From: Desarmillaria ectypa
Lineage: Eukaryota; Basidiomycota; Agaricomycetes; Agaricales; Physalacriaceae
Length of the DNA: 64,000 nt
Assembly: GCA_030407005.1 (NCBI GenBank)
Contig: JAUDYN010000003.1
Location: 2,480,001-2,544,000 of the forward strand
Direction of reading: 5' to 3'
Shown here: in pieces, positions 47,145 to 57,718 of the stretch
How the letters are laid out: every line of letters begins with the position of its first letter
Position numbering within the stretch: the first letter of the stretch is position 1
Position numbers and translations under genes: made by a program
The notes under the pieces: model-generated
What the model saw: only the letters and a program-made list of their open reading frames with translations
The model's database searches: none
Told to the model about the DNA's origin: nothing

Positions 47145-48707
47145 ATGGATGTTGCAAAAGCGGAGCCTGAGCTGATTGAGTCTCCAGTTGGCATATCTCG
47201 TGATGTTGATGCCAACGAATGCAACGAGGCCGAGAATGATGATCCAAAAAATCCGGACTCGAAGCCAATGGAAGAGATTGTAGAAGGGCAAATATACCTT
47301 AGAACGTGCGTTACTATCCATATGGCGGTACCGTGATTCTCAATCGTCCCTAGTCTCCATCAAGCCATGTCCGAACGCCTGCGCCAAAAGCATCACATCA
47401 CGCACATTCTTACTCTTTGCAGCACCCATTTCCTATCTGAACAACGCCATGATCTCGTTCTTGTCATACGTCAAGACAGGGACGAAGACATCTATTCACA
47501 CTTCTATGAGGCGGTTGACTATATTCACAGTGCATTAATGAGGCAGGGAAAGGTGCTTATCCATTGTATCCTCGAGACCTCAAGAGGCATAATAATTGTG
47601 GTGGCATATCGTACGTCCCCTGGTGTGCCTGCTGGCATTCGGATCTGTTCATGTGTTGGTTTTACAAGTTGTTCATACGCGTAATATGACGGTAGATGAA
47701 GCGATGACATATATTCAACAACGTTTGCACCTACTGTCTAGAAATACGTTTTCCTTTGCTAACCTAGTTCTTAGGGGAAGAGTGGGCTATGCCCCGCAAT
47801 AGTTTTCTGAGGCAACTGAGAATTTATGAATGCTCTCATAACCCCAGCCCCAACAATCCGACCTATGTTACGTGGAAGTCCAAGCGAGAAAACAGTGCAG
47901 TTCCCTTAGCGACATATCTCTTTCTGGACAGAATATACTTAAGAGGGTAGGTAATAGCCATTCTTGCTTTCATCCTCGCTTTCGTGACGTGAGTTCTCAC
48001 TTCGTTCAAGGGCCTTTCTCCCTGACGAAGATGAAGCTGAAGCGAAGATCAAGAAGATGAAGGTCACACATCTGCTCACAACCGTTTCGCAACGCGGACT
48101 AAGCCTGGATTCCAAGTTCCATGTCATTGGTATGCAGCGGATATATCAAGCTGCTCAGTTCATACACGCGGCCCTTGAGGCTAAGGGAACTGTTCTGATA
48201 TACTACCCAGAAGAATCGGTGGGCTGGACTATCATATGCACTTATTGTGAGTTTGTTGATTCAACGAATAAGCATATTCAATACTGACGCCACATACAGT
48301 GATGGCATACACAAACTTGGACAATTCGGAAATGGTCTATGCCACCATGGATGCCGGGCTGGTCAGCAATGCGTTCGAAGGCGAGTGGAAACCTGTCAAA
48401 CGCCGACCACGGATTGTTGTAACCGGAACTGAGTACCCTGACGCTATTGAGTTGAAGGCCATGGGTGCCAAGGGGAGTGAAGAAGCAGTGGAAGTCACCA
48501 AAGAACAAGGATCGGCTGTTGGTGTGGAGCCAAACTACCACGAGGACGAAGATCAGAGCAGTAAGGTTCTCATTTCTTTTCTTCGACTCTTAACAACTAA
48601 ATTTTTCTTCCTTAGTCTCAAAAATCGAGAAAACCAAGTTTTCCAAAAAGGTCAAAACCTGGTTTGGCCATGGACGTAGCGGCTCAAAAACCGAGAAAGA
48701 GGGATAA
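47145..48707 (+). CDS. Tandem dual-specificity-phosphatase-like protein
   Basis: Six or so exons encode two DSP-like modules. The acidic N-terminus (MDVAKAEPELIESPVGISRD) leads to EIVEGQIYLRTLHQAM, HHITHILTLCSTHFLSEQRH and RDEDIYSHFYEAVDYIHSAL. The signature loop is VLIHCILETSRG: Cys and Arg are in the CX5R spacing of tyrosine/dual-specificity phosphatases, and an Asp lies upstream in QDRDED. Helices follow with TRNMTVDEAMTYIQQRLHLL. The second module repeats the layout: RIYLKR-AFLPDEDEAEAK, KVTHLLTTVSQRGLS, RIYQAAQFIHAALEAKGTVL. Here, however, the loop reads IYYPEESVGW, with Tyr in place of Cys and Gly in place of Arg. The tail is Lys-rich (KIEKTKFSKKVKTWFGHGRS). The first module could be active; the second looks like a pseudophosphatase. 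Confidence 0.72.
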
Positions 48708-49262
48708 TATCAAGACAATTCATGAGTGTAGATCTAGTGGTTCTGATCCAACTGTCCATTAAATCAAATTTTCAAACGCAGCGGTCTATGGCGCCATACA
48801 ACACATTGAATAAATGCATCTATGGGACGATTATTTCAGTCATTTCTTCTGTGAAAACGAGCAACGGTGAATCCACAGTCTCATCATAATAAGCCGTGCC
48901 GACGATCTCATAGCCACGTCTTCTGCTAACACACTCATAACTCCTTATGAAATGATTTTAGGTTCTTCGCTTTTTGGTTCTGTTTTTGTCTTTCGTGTGA
49001 CTTTCCCCCAGAGGGGTTCTGTAGCATCTCATTTTAATCTCATTCCTTGTACTTCGATTAACTGCGCGGTATGCAAGATTTGCATGAGTAGGCTTCCCTC
49101 TCACTTGTCCTATTTCCGCGTATCTCAAGTGTTCAGTGGCCTCTGCCTGTTGCTGAAGATATTTATCCTCATGTTTTCTACGCAGGGCAGGCGCACGGGA
49201 ACTTCTGGAGTATTTTTCAGATGTCTTGGATTTGCTTCGCAGTAAGCGCCATATTTTCAAAC
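48708..49262. other. Intergenic, no gene called
   Basis: This lies between two convergent genes. A minus-strand 114-codon Lys/Arg-rich frame (48958-49302) overlaps the 3' end of the next gene in another frame. It may be part of it through an undetected intron, but I could not find acceptable sites. Confidence 0.4.
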
Positions 49263-49719
49263 CTATAAATGCAGCTGAATTCCTAACAATATCCGCAAGC
49301 ATGTTTTGAAAATGTCTAGAGAAATAGATCTTGGCGAAAATTTCCCTTTGATATCAACATTCGCTATGGTTCCATGACAACATTCTTCACTGTGTGTATC
49401 TGTATTCCATGGCAAGTCACCAAAGTCAATCTTCTCGGTGGATGGGATGGGAGACTTTATGAAGTCGATATCTTCGGCACGCTCAGCCGGGATGAGTAAA
49501 AACGCCTGGATCTAGTCCCGCTTGAATATGGATATGCGCAGGCCCCTGAGAAACGTAATTGCATGTTCGCATTATGCTCTCTGCGATACTTAAATAATTC
49601 CGCTGTTCCTGGGACTCATATAACATTCTCAGATGGTAGTCGGCAAGTTCAAATCCCAGAGTGATCGACGCCACAGAACGAAGCAATGGCACAACAGCAA
49701 CAAAGAACGCGTCGTACAA
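49263..49719 (-). CDS. Small orphan protein divergent from DMC1
   Basis: Exon 1 from Met 49719 (MYDAFFVAVVPLLRSVASIT) reads through LADYHLRMLYESQEQRNYL to RTCNY. A 44-nt intron (GTTTCT...CTAG) then joins it to IQAFLLIPAERAEDIDFIKS. This continues with KIDFGDLPWNTDTHSEECCH and DIKGKFSPRSISLDIFKTCL to TAG at 49263. The product of about 135 residues has a hydrophobic N-terminus and an acidic middle. I recognise no domain. The start lies only 96 bp from DMC1 on the other strand, so they share a promoter. The gene is inferred from one good junction and composition. Confidence 0.42.
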
Positions 49720-49815
49720 AAATCACGTTCTTTCTATGGGTTTCCTTCCTTCCTCATCCTTCTCGTCTATCATCTCCATCATCACTTCGCGTATTCGCCT
49801 CAACCAAGTACCGTT

Positions 49816-51754
49816 ATGCCTCCCCGTCGCGCTCCATCTCAGGCATCGTCACCTCCTTCACGGCCAGGGAGCCCTAGTGGCGCCGATGAAGACGACGTAC
49901 AGAACCTTCTCGTGCCATTCCCGGCCTACCTTACTCATTTACTGAGCAGACCCCGTATTTCGATAGTGTAGACGAATTGCAACAGCAGGTACGTGCATAT
50001 ATGCGTCTAGATTTGCCTTACTTGCATTTGGCAGGGCATCAATGTGCAGGACATTCTCAAACTAAAGGCGGCGGCGATCAACACCGTGTCTGGTGTCAAT
50101 ATGACAACCAGGCGCCAACTTCTCAAGATAAAGGTATGTTCCTGTATAGTGAATGGTTCAGTGTATACTTAATTTTGATGTCTGTCAGGGAATGTCAGAA
50201 GCGAAAGTCGAGAAGATTAAAGTCGGTATGCATACATAGTTTTGATTGCTTGTCATTTATGGCTTGGTCTCGACATCATTAGGAGGCGGCCCATAAAATT
50301 TTGGTAAGTATGTGGGCCTCCCAGTAAAAGCTTTCTAAAAAACGTTCCTAGGGTTCATCCTTTGCTACTGGGATTGAAGTACAGGACAAACGACGAAGAG
50401 TCCTCGTTATCAGTACTGGGAGTAAATCTGTAGACGGCATTTTGGGTGGTAAGGTTATACATTATTTCCTCGGTTCGCCGGTAAAGTCTCATTGGGAGTA
50501 GGAGGTATCTTGTCGCAATCTGTTTCCGAAGGTAAGCTTGGTGACCTTTTCAATTAACGCGTCTGAAGTTGCTTGTAGTATATGGGGAATATAGGACCGG
50601 CAAAACTCAGTTGGCACATACGATGAGTGTTGTGGCTCAGCTGCCTCCTGAGCTCGGTGGCGCGTCCGGAAAGGTGCGTTTTCCTGATCTTTCGACCTTC
50701 GATGATTTGTTGAGAGATAGCATACTAGGTGGCATACATTGACACTGAAGGTATATATAAAACTACCGCAACTTTGACCCACGCGTTAAGCTCTATTAGG
50801 GACTTTTCGACCTGACCGCATCAGGTCTATCGCTGATCGTTTCGGTGTGGATGGCAACATGGCCCTTGAAAACATTCTTTATGGTAGGCCATATAGCTGG
50901 GACCCATTTCCTCTCTCCTTATGATCCGGCCGTAGCCCGCGCATTCAACAGCGAACATCAGGTCAGGAGTTTCGCTCCATGATTCGTATCTTCTAGAACT
51001 TGCTTCAGATGGAACTCATCAACGAATGTTCGTTGCGTTTTTCCGAAGACAAAGACTTTCGGCTCTTGGTGCGAAGCTAGCCTTCATTTTGGCTCGGTAT
51101 ATTGTTGATGCACTTTCAGATCGTTGATAGTATCATGGCCCTCTTCCGCGTCGACTACAGTGGAAGAGGAGAGTTGAGTGAAAGACAGCAAAAGGTTGGT
51201 TCTCTCGTCAATATGGGGCATTAAATCAGGACTAATTTCACCCTTCTAGCTGGCTCAGGTTTAGTGATGAGCACCAACTCAGACCTCGATCAAACTGACA
51301 ATATTTTATTTAGATGCTATCAAGGTTAACTAAGCTTTCAGAGGAATACAACGTGCGTAGCATCCCCTGCGTCCGTTCTTTTTTAATTTTCTGCACAGAT
51401 TGCGATTCTCCTCACGAATCAAGTACAGTGTATGTGTTATCTCATCTATATAGGCTTCCATACTGACGTACATCCAAATTCATAACTAGCTGATCCTGGT
51501 GCGACAATGACATTCGTTGCTGGTGGGGCATTAAAGCCAATCGGTGGACACATATTGTCGCACGCTTCTGCGACGCGGATGTTCCTTCGTAAAGGTGTTC
51601 ATTTTCTTGTCTGCGACCTGTAAATCCCTTACTAAACCAAAGCAACTCCGAAGGACGCGCCGAAGAGCGCGTAGCTAAACTTGTCGATAGCCCTGACCGT
51701 CCTGAAAGTGAAGCCTCGTACAAGCTAGATGAAGGCGGCTGGTCTGATGTCTAA
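49816..51754 (+). CDS. DMC1: Meiotic recombinase DMC1
   Basis: A RecA/RAD51-family strand-exchange protein acting in meiotic inter-homologue recombination. Roughly a dozen short exons give about 340 residues. The disordered leader [18 protein letters not shown] is spliced (intron near 49892-49941) to [14 protein letters not shown]. The helix-hairpin-helix region [20 protein letters not shown] and [20 protein letters not shown] follows. Then come Walker A (GEYRTGKTQ), [40 protein letters not shown] (Walker B), [20 protein letters not shown] and the DMC1-type [20 protein letters not shown]. The end is [12 protein letters not shown]. Lack of the RAD51-type loop and the presence of the PGATMTF stretch favour DMC1 over RAD51. 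All motifs look intact. Confidence 0.94.
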
Positions 51755-52198
51755 TAGTCTCTTGGTCTCTTCCCCTCTGGTCGGACATTTTGCTCTGCGA
51801 TGCCGCTGAAACAAAATTCCTCCGCCGTCTTGACGTCTAGGTTGTTTTGCTTCAATTATATTCATACGTACATACGCCTGCTGTGTTCTAAAATAAAACA
51901 GTGAATGGGATGTATCCATCTGAGTAGACCCGCGGTGGCCGAGGACTCCTCGGCTTGGTGCCCCAAAGCATGCACCCCAGATTAGAAGAAACTTACCAGA
52001 CACCAACGTTTTCCCTTGACTCAGTCTAGGTCCCTAAAATTTCTATGATAACATGCGAAATATTATCCGGCCGTATGGGACAGTCAAAATATACGAGGGT
52101 TAAGCAAAGAGCGCAACTTGATGACAATACTTTGCTTGAGACACGTTCACCGATAAGATAGTTTAAACTTCCAGCTCTAGTCGCTTCCGCCAGTGAAA
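51755..52198. other. Intergenic, no gene
   Basis: This is the 3' flank of DMC1 and the 5' flank of the next gene. Nothing with coding or structural support was seen. Confidence 0.5.
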
Positions 52199-52702
52199 AT
52201 GCCGCAAAACGGGCAAGCATCGACACTTCCACTCGAGCTTTTCAAATGTCCAAGTCAGGAAGGAGACGACCTTGTTGCAGCGGCGGCGCGTTACCCTGAT
52301 TTTGCACAATTGATTGAGGACACGAAGAGAGCGCACGCCGAGGAGATTACCGACTTTGATGACGGTCTGGTTGAGAAAGCCAACAAGGCCCTTCACACCC
52401 TTGACGAGCTTAAACACCGTAGTACAATATGACGGCTCTCATGAAGTACGTGTCTATTCTGGTGTTTACATTCACTGGGTTAAATAAGCTTTCTGAAGGT
52501 CGACCAAGCCATTGCCGATATCATCGAGAAGATCATAATTCATGATGATGGAAACGCGTCCCAGTTCACCTGTGAAAGTGCCGTCATCGCTATCATTGCA
52601 ATTGTAACGAGCACCTTGAACCTCGGTAGTGTCGGGAGGTACCTTCACCAAGCATATCTTCCGTTCTGCAGCACGCTGGAAAAACCTTTGACTGGACATT
52701 GA
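52199..52702 (+). CDS. Orphan helical protein, copy 1 of a tandem pair
   Basis: The first exon begins at ATG 52199 (a Met two codons earlier also exists) with MPQNGQASTLPLELFKCPSQ. It continues YPDFAQLIEDTKRAHAEEIT and DDGLVEKANKALHTLDELKH. After an intron of uncertain acceptor (about 52420-52498) the frame VDQAIADIIEKIIIHDDGNA, CESAVIAIIAIVTSTLNLGS, VGRYLHQAYLPF runs to TGA at 52702. About 140 residues form amphipathic helices plus a short hydrophobic one. The same pattern recurs in the decayed copy at 53490-53959, which supports this as a real gene. No known family is recognised, and the exon junction is not fixed. Confidence 0.45.
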
Positions 52703-53489
52703 AGACTGAGTATCTCCTTGATGATGTACGAGAGGTGAGGATGTCCTACGACGCCGACGTCATGGTTGATTCGATAGACATTTGAAAGGGGATTCATGTT
52801 TACGTCGCATATCCGAGTCATTGAAGCCCTTGTACCCTGTTTGAGCTGACACTTCGGGAACGCGGATCGGCGCGGTGTGTACGACGGGAAGCCAAAATAT
52901 GCTTTGACATTACTTTGACATGAACCATCAAATTACTTGAAATATACCTCTAGATTTCGAAATATCTGAAAGGTTAGAGCGAGCCAAGAACACGAAGTTT
53001 GGCAGCGAAGGGAGCTTCCTGATAACACAGGCGACGGGTTCATAATGACAGGCTCCTACGAGATGGTGTGTCTGACTTCGCATCCAAGAAGTTAGATGAA
53101 TGAAAACTATGATAGAAGTGGAAGGTGACAGTCAATCACACGCCCTTATGCACATGCCCCAACTATGTTCAAAGCAGACCGTGCAAACACTTGGTGAGCA
53201 AACAGCTACTACCTGCATCTTGGAGACCACTTACTCATTTCTTTCCAAATCCATGTCTTCCTCTACACCCTCAAGGTCCCACAGACCGATCCAGTGTGGT
53301 TGAATCGTCACTGTCCGCGACCGACCTCCAGCGATTGCTTGGGCGTCCACTTTCAATCCTGCCAGCCGCCCCAACTCCACCGCTGAAACGCCTGGGTGCC
53401 GTAGTTCCAGGTTCGCACATCGGCGAGATATCGGCGAAATGTGCTCGGATGGACACGTCTACTCTTCTAAAAGGATGGGCAAGCAGCCG
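52703..53489. other. Region between the two paralogous copies
   Basis: This mainly looks non-coding. A plus-strand frame at 53125-53502 is Pro/Ser/Thr-rich (for example SILPAAPTPPLKRLGAVVPG). It could be the 5' exon of copy 2, but its frame is not continuous with the recognisable part. Confidence 0.35.
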
Positions 53490-53959
53490 CGCGCGACTCT
53501 GAGGTTGCGAAGATGATCGAAGAGGCGAAAAAAGCACATGATGAGGAGGTCCTCGTTTTTTTCTCGTGAGGTTGGACAAGCTGACAGTATGCTGCACTCC
53601 CTTGATGACCTATGGCCGCGCCATCAATTTTATCACTCACACGAAGTCTGTCGTTTCCTTTGTTTTTCTGTCATCGACATTTCATGATGTCTTTCTCCTA
53701 GGTCTCGGAAGGTATAGATAAAATCATCGAAAGAATACTCATCCATATCAGCGATGATGCTTCTCGTGGAACTTGCGAAGACGCCGCCTCTGCGATTATC
53801 AACATCGCTTCCGATACACTATCGCTCGGTGGCGAAATCGGAAAGTGTGTTCTGCAAGGTCCTCTTCTTTATTGTGATGTGTTAGAGCAAGTCTTTGAAC
53901 ACCTGGATGTTGTGGATTGCGGAAATCTGATTGAAGACATACGGAGGAGCCGTTTGTAG
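53490..53959 (+). pseudogene. Frameshifted copy 2 of the orphan pair
   Basis: The order of motifs matches copy 1. MIEEAKKAHDEEVLVF corresponds to LIEDTKRAHAEEITDF, and EVGQADSMLHSLDDLW, in another frame, corresponds to GLVEKANKALHTLDEL. After an intron-like gap with a TAG at its end, GIDKIIERILIHISDDASRG and CEDAASAIINIASDTLSLGG match the C-terminal half of copy 1. The frame breaks just after a run of seven T, where one extra base would explain the shift. I see no splice pair that would restore it. The end is a TAG at 53957-53959. It is a diverged and probably inactive duplicate, since the identity to copy 1 is only moderate. Confidence 0.5.
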
Positions 53960-54300
53960 AATATGGTATGTACGAGTTCTCAGAACTGGCTGAGAGGCTC
54001 AAAGAAGAACATAATGATGTGCTGTCTGGATAAAGTTGGCATGTACTAGGGTAAGAGATGCTCTTCTTGCTAGTACTGTCTTTCAAGCTTCGAGCTCAAC
54101 CCGTGTCCATACATCCTTGAATTTCCCAATATTGTACATGTAGCTATAAGTGAGGCATAACGTAGCGGTAAAAATAGGAACCGTATAAGTAGATGGTTGT
54201 CCACCATTGGGAAGCAGCCCTATCTTGTTTGATAATGTTGATAATTACTGATATACGAGGTCGAACAATCTCAGTACTCCCACCCTCTCCAATGCCTGTG
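53960..54300. other. Short intergenic stretch, no gene
   Basis: It lies between the decayed orphan copy and the 3' end of the gag-like remnant. No terminal repeat was recognised here. Confidence 0.4.
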
Positions 54301-55576
54301 CTAGTCGTTATAAGGTAGCTGTGGCGACTTAGAATAGTGTTTCGGCGCACCCGGCGCAATGGCCCCATCCTGCTGCAAAATGCCTCGATAGGTTGTGGGA
54401 TCGGGCAGCCCATTGTTACATTCGTGCGAGGTATGGAATACCCATATACAACGACATTTGAAGCATCCCCTCTTCTGCCTCATCCAGTCCCGCTGTTCAT
54501 CTGTGAGACAGGGGAGACTAACATGATGGGCATAAGTACGTTCAGGGGGGCGACGTTCTCGAAGAATGAGTGGCAGAGGGAGCAGAAAGTGGAATTGGGG
54601 TTAAGGGAACTGTAGTTACAGAAGCGGAAGGTGGTAGACTCACGGTGGATCATTTGGGTGGAACGTCGTCTTCGCTCCTTGAACGTTTTCGCTTCAAACG
54701 AGGATCTGTTGGCTTGAATATTACTGGCGAACATTGTGTAGCATCCGAATCGCTGCCTCCATCAACGTCTTGAGATGCCTCGATGCCCTTGATAAGAAGT
54801 ATCCACCGCATGAGATCGTCTTCCTTTACTGCCTCGGTGTGGCGTTGGTGTGCAGTAGAGAGGGACTTGTTAAGACGAGACTTGAAATGCGCAAGGAGTC
54901 CGTCATTGGTAAGATAAAAGTATGTGTGTCGAAGAAGAGTGTTGTCTAGGCGAAGGCGAGACATCCACGCTGTGACGGATTCGTCTTCTCCTTGATAGGA
55001 TGAAGGTATTTCATCCCGGAACTTCCTATCCCAGCCTCGCGGAAGAAATTCCATTCGCATAGCCAAAAGGAAATCCGTCAAATTCAATGAGCAAAGATGG
55101 TGCATATCTGCCATGAACCAGTCCTTGATAAGGGGGTCCCTGAACCCTTCAGAAAGGGCGTGGACGTATCTATGAGGTTATATGTTGTCCACACTTTCGA
55201 TGTAACTCCGCGCCATGTATTCGTAATGAGTAAAGTCATTCGGAGTGAATGGCTCGGTACAGGGATCAATAATAGGGACGAGGTAACCGGACGCCTGTTC
55301 AAAGCGAGAAAGGCTCGTGTTCGACATCATGAAATTAAAGACGGGTAGAAGTTTAGTGCTGTTCTGAACGAGTATTACCCGTTTACTGTACGTGCCTACG
55401 AGTCGGCGCGTTAGTTCAATATGCGGATCAGGGGTAGACTTACAGAGGCCTTCAAGTTGCGAGACTTGAAGCTTGAGTTCGTTTGTCGATAAAAAAATAA
55501 CCAGTAAAAGAGTGATGCTGCAAACTGAAAAGGACCAAGTCTTAGGCAGCTTCCGGTGGAGAGATGGGCGAGACAA
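54301..55576 (-). mobile_element. Decayed retrotransposon gag-like coding remnant
   Basis: The minus-strand frame carries a gag-like capsid region, with FTPNDFTHYEYMARSYIES and then HHLCSLNLTDFLLAMRMEFL. It continues with RGWDRKFRDEIPSSYQGEDE and SVTAWMSRLRLDN. An Arg/Lys-rich linker leads, in a different frame, to a zinc knuckle CFKCRCIWVFHTSHEC of the C-x2-C-x6-H-x4-C type. This order (gag fold, basic linker, CCHC knuckle) is seen in many solitary gag-like genes of Agaricomycetes. An in-frame TAA at 55178-55180 splits the capsid region, and the knuckle is out of frame with it. No protease, reverse transcriptase, integrase or LTR is visible. It therefore looks like an isolated, inactive remnant rather than a complete element. 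Confidence 0.6.
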
Positions 55577-56460
55577 GTTGATTCAAAGTTTTTGAGCTGA
55601 GGCACCGGTCCGATTTCCGATATACAGGGAAATTAGCCCCTGTGCCTGCCTTTCACCACGATCATCGCCAGCCTTATTTTCAGCTCAGCTGCTAGATTTC
55701 GTAGTTATCCCGCATTTTGCTCTGAGATTGATCAACTATATCCTGCCAGTCTGTTGCAGTACACCCAATGGTCTATGTTCTTTTGGGACCGGACTCTCGA
55801 GTCTGTGAGAACCGTCGAGCTGGCGTTTGCGTCCTGGAAATGCTTTTTTTCTGGTGCCCGTTCAATTTGGTTTGACCTTATGCACTCATCACACTTCTCG
55901 TGCCAAGCTCTGGTCGTGGGTCTGGCTTCAATGGTAAAGAGAGCCGGATGGACAATATGAATGGAATAGTGCAGTATTTTCTGGGCAAGCTATCTTCCGC
56001 TTCCCCATTCTGTGCCTCTTGCACAACACAAGAACTAGGAATCTAAGCTATCTCGGTAATTCCTCGCTATACGAGCAATACGACTTCCAAAGCATAGTGC
56101 TTTGTTGATTCGGCGCTAAAGAGGAACGACCTCCGTTCTGTGTGAGGCTGTTGCCTCCGTTGGTCGTTGTAATTCAGGTAGGAAGTGTCTCTTTATTGTA
56201 AGCAGAAGTACGCCTAGGTTTAGCTCCGGGCATGTGTAGATTGTATCATACCCAATGCAGGGAATGGAGTACCATTTCATTGTTTACATCCCTGTGGTTC
56301 TGGTAGCGAGTTGGTACACACCTGCCTCATAGAGGCAAAGATTAAAGGCATGGGGCCGTAGGAACTGTTAGGATGTAGGTAATTCAGCGTCGTCATTAAA
56401 CGTTCGTGTGTGAGTTTGAATACTCGGATTGGATGTTTTCTACCCGTACTCAGATCCAAA
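55577..56460. other. Gene-poor stretch
   Basis: No supported gene. A plus-strand 68-codon frame (55754-55960) rich in Trp/Phe/Ser and short minus-strand frames have no splice or similarity support. Confidence 0.45.
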
Positions 56461-56461
56461 G

Positions 56462-57412
56462 ATGGTTTCGTTCAAGGCCCTCGCTCTTTTCAGCTTCTTC
56501 AACCTGGCTATGACTGTGCTAGTGAGTCGATCCAACGATTTGCAGCAGTGCACTCTACCTGTGCCAGTCAGCGCGTCGACTGCCAGGACGTACTTGAAAT
56601 CCTGTATCTTCCCTTCCTCTTGATTTGTGGGCAACGCTGATGTGTCAGTGACCATCGAGGTCGAGAGCAATTCACCCGCATATGATAGGGATTTGTTCAA
56701 TCACTGGATCATCATTTGGGTGATTACTCTCCTTGGAAAGACTCTTACTCATATGATTTGTTAGTTTCCGGAAAATGCGATACTAGGGAGAGTAGGTGCC
56801 TCTTCCTCAGCATTTCTCTTACTGAGTAGATGCCCCACAGAGGTATTGGCACGAGATGCGACATCGTATGCATATGATGAACCGGGCAAAGACAGAGTAC
56901 TAACGTGGAATCAGCATCGTACAGAATTCCGATTGTTCCGCAAAGTCTGGTATGTAGATTTTCCCCCTACGACGGCGTGGCGATACTCTGGTCAGTGATC
57001 TTGACATTGTGAGTGTCAAAGAAGTGGCTTTTTAAAATTATTATTTCGAAAGTTCTGAACGACCTTTTCTGTAGGACCATGTCGTTCCACTGAAAGAAGT
57101 GCGTAAACTGTCTGATATCGACTTTTACAGCATAGCTACTAAAGTATAGCTATAGGCGTGGGTCTCCGGCGCGAGGTACTGGACGGACGATGAACGAGAG
57201 GACTTTGCTAACGACCTGTCCTGTCCACAGGTCTCTTCTTGTTTCCTACCCTTCGCGTACACCATTATTTAGACCCAGCGAAATAGATGGACCCTCTCGA
57301 CAGCTATGTCTGCACATACGTCCGGGCCTGGGTAACTGTCAAACATTACTATGATCTCAGTGTCGACCAGGACGAGTACGATGCTCTCACTGATTACCTA
57401 GCTGATTGTTAG
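56462..57412 (+). pseudogene. Decayed secreted HNH (DUF1524-type) nuclease
   Basis: Fungal secreted nucleases of the DUF1524 (GmrSD C-terminal-like) family are recognisable in pieces. There is a signal peptide (MVSFKALALFSFFNLAMTVL), then VSASTARTYL, VESNSPAYDRDLFNHWI, KCDTRE, SDLDI joined to DHVVPLKE, and AWVSGARYWTDDEREDFAND. The C-terminal segment is YVCTYVRAWVTVKHYYDL, ending YLADC at TAG 57410-57412. The HNH core DIDHVVPLKEAW is therefore nearly complete. The pieces lie in different frames (breaks near 56760 and 56960-56995) without usable splice sites. The usual block of about 18 residues between the AND(L)xxPQ motif and the C-terminal domain is absent. I read this as an inactivated gene. 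The alternative of unusual introns is less likely because two independent breaks are needed. Confidence 0.62.
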
Positions 57413-57718
57413 AGGATTTATTGCCTTGGATACCGGACCGTTATTTGCCACATCGTATACTAATCATTCATTCTGCCAATGAAAAGTCAACGAAATTCCC
57501 ACCCTCCACATTCATCCTCCCTGTACCTGTTGATCTGCTCGTGCAGGGCTGGCTTAATAGCCCGGCACTCAGCCGCATGACACGGTCGTCCATTTGCAGA
57601 CAGCTCCAGTGTCCTCATGGTGTACGCTCTGATAAGCACGTTCGTCTGTAATTTCGGCGGGTCGCAACCAATATATAGCCTGATTTTTGTGGCGTTACCC
57701 AGCTCGTAGGTACTTACC
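57413..57718. other. Intergenic between nuclease remnant and RNase T2
   Basis: 306 bp containing the RNase T2 promoter. A TATATA-like stretch lies at about 57671-57677 (CAATATATAGCC), 42 bp upstream of the start codon, suitable for a short leader. Confidence 0.45.

Noticed and set aside
46971..47321. Minus-strand frame with a hydrophobic segment
   Set aside because: It overlaps the first exon of the phosphatase-like gene antisense. The hydrophobic run (WIIILGLVAFVGINI) mirrors the acidic/Asn-rich coding sequence on the other strand, so it is treated as a shadow.
48958..49302. Minus-strand Lys/Arg-rich 114-codon frame
   Set aside because: It could extend the orphan at 49263-49719, but the only available intron would be about 25 nt; left uncalled.
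49633..49660. GTTCAAATCCC resembling a tRNA T-loop
   Set aside because: No matching T-stem, anticodon arm or acceptor stem can be formed around it.
54301..55576. Complete LTR retrotransposon
   Set aside because: No pol domains, primer-binding site or terminal repeats are visible around the gag-like part.
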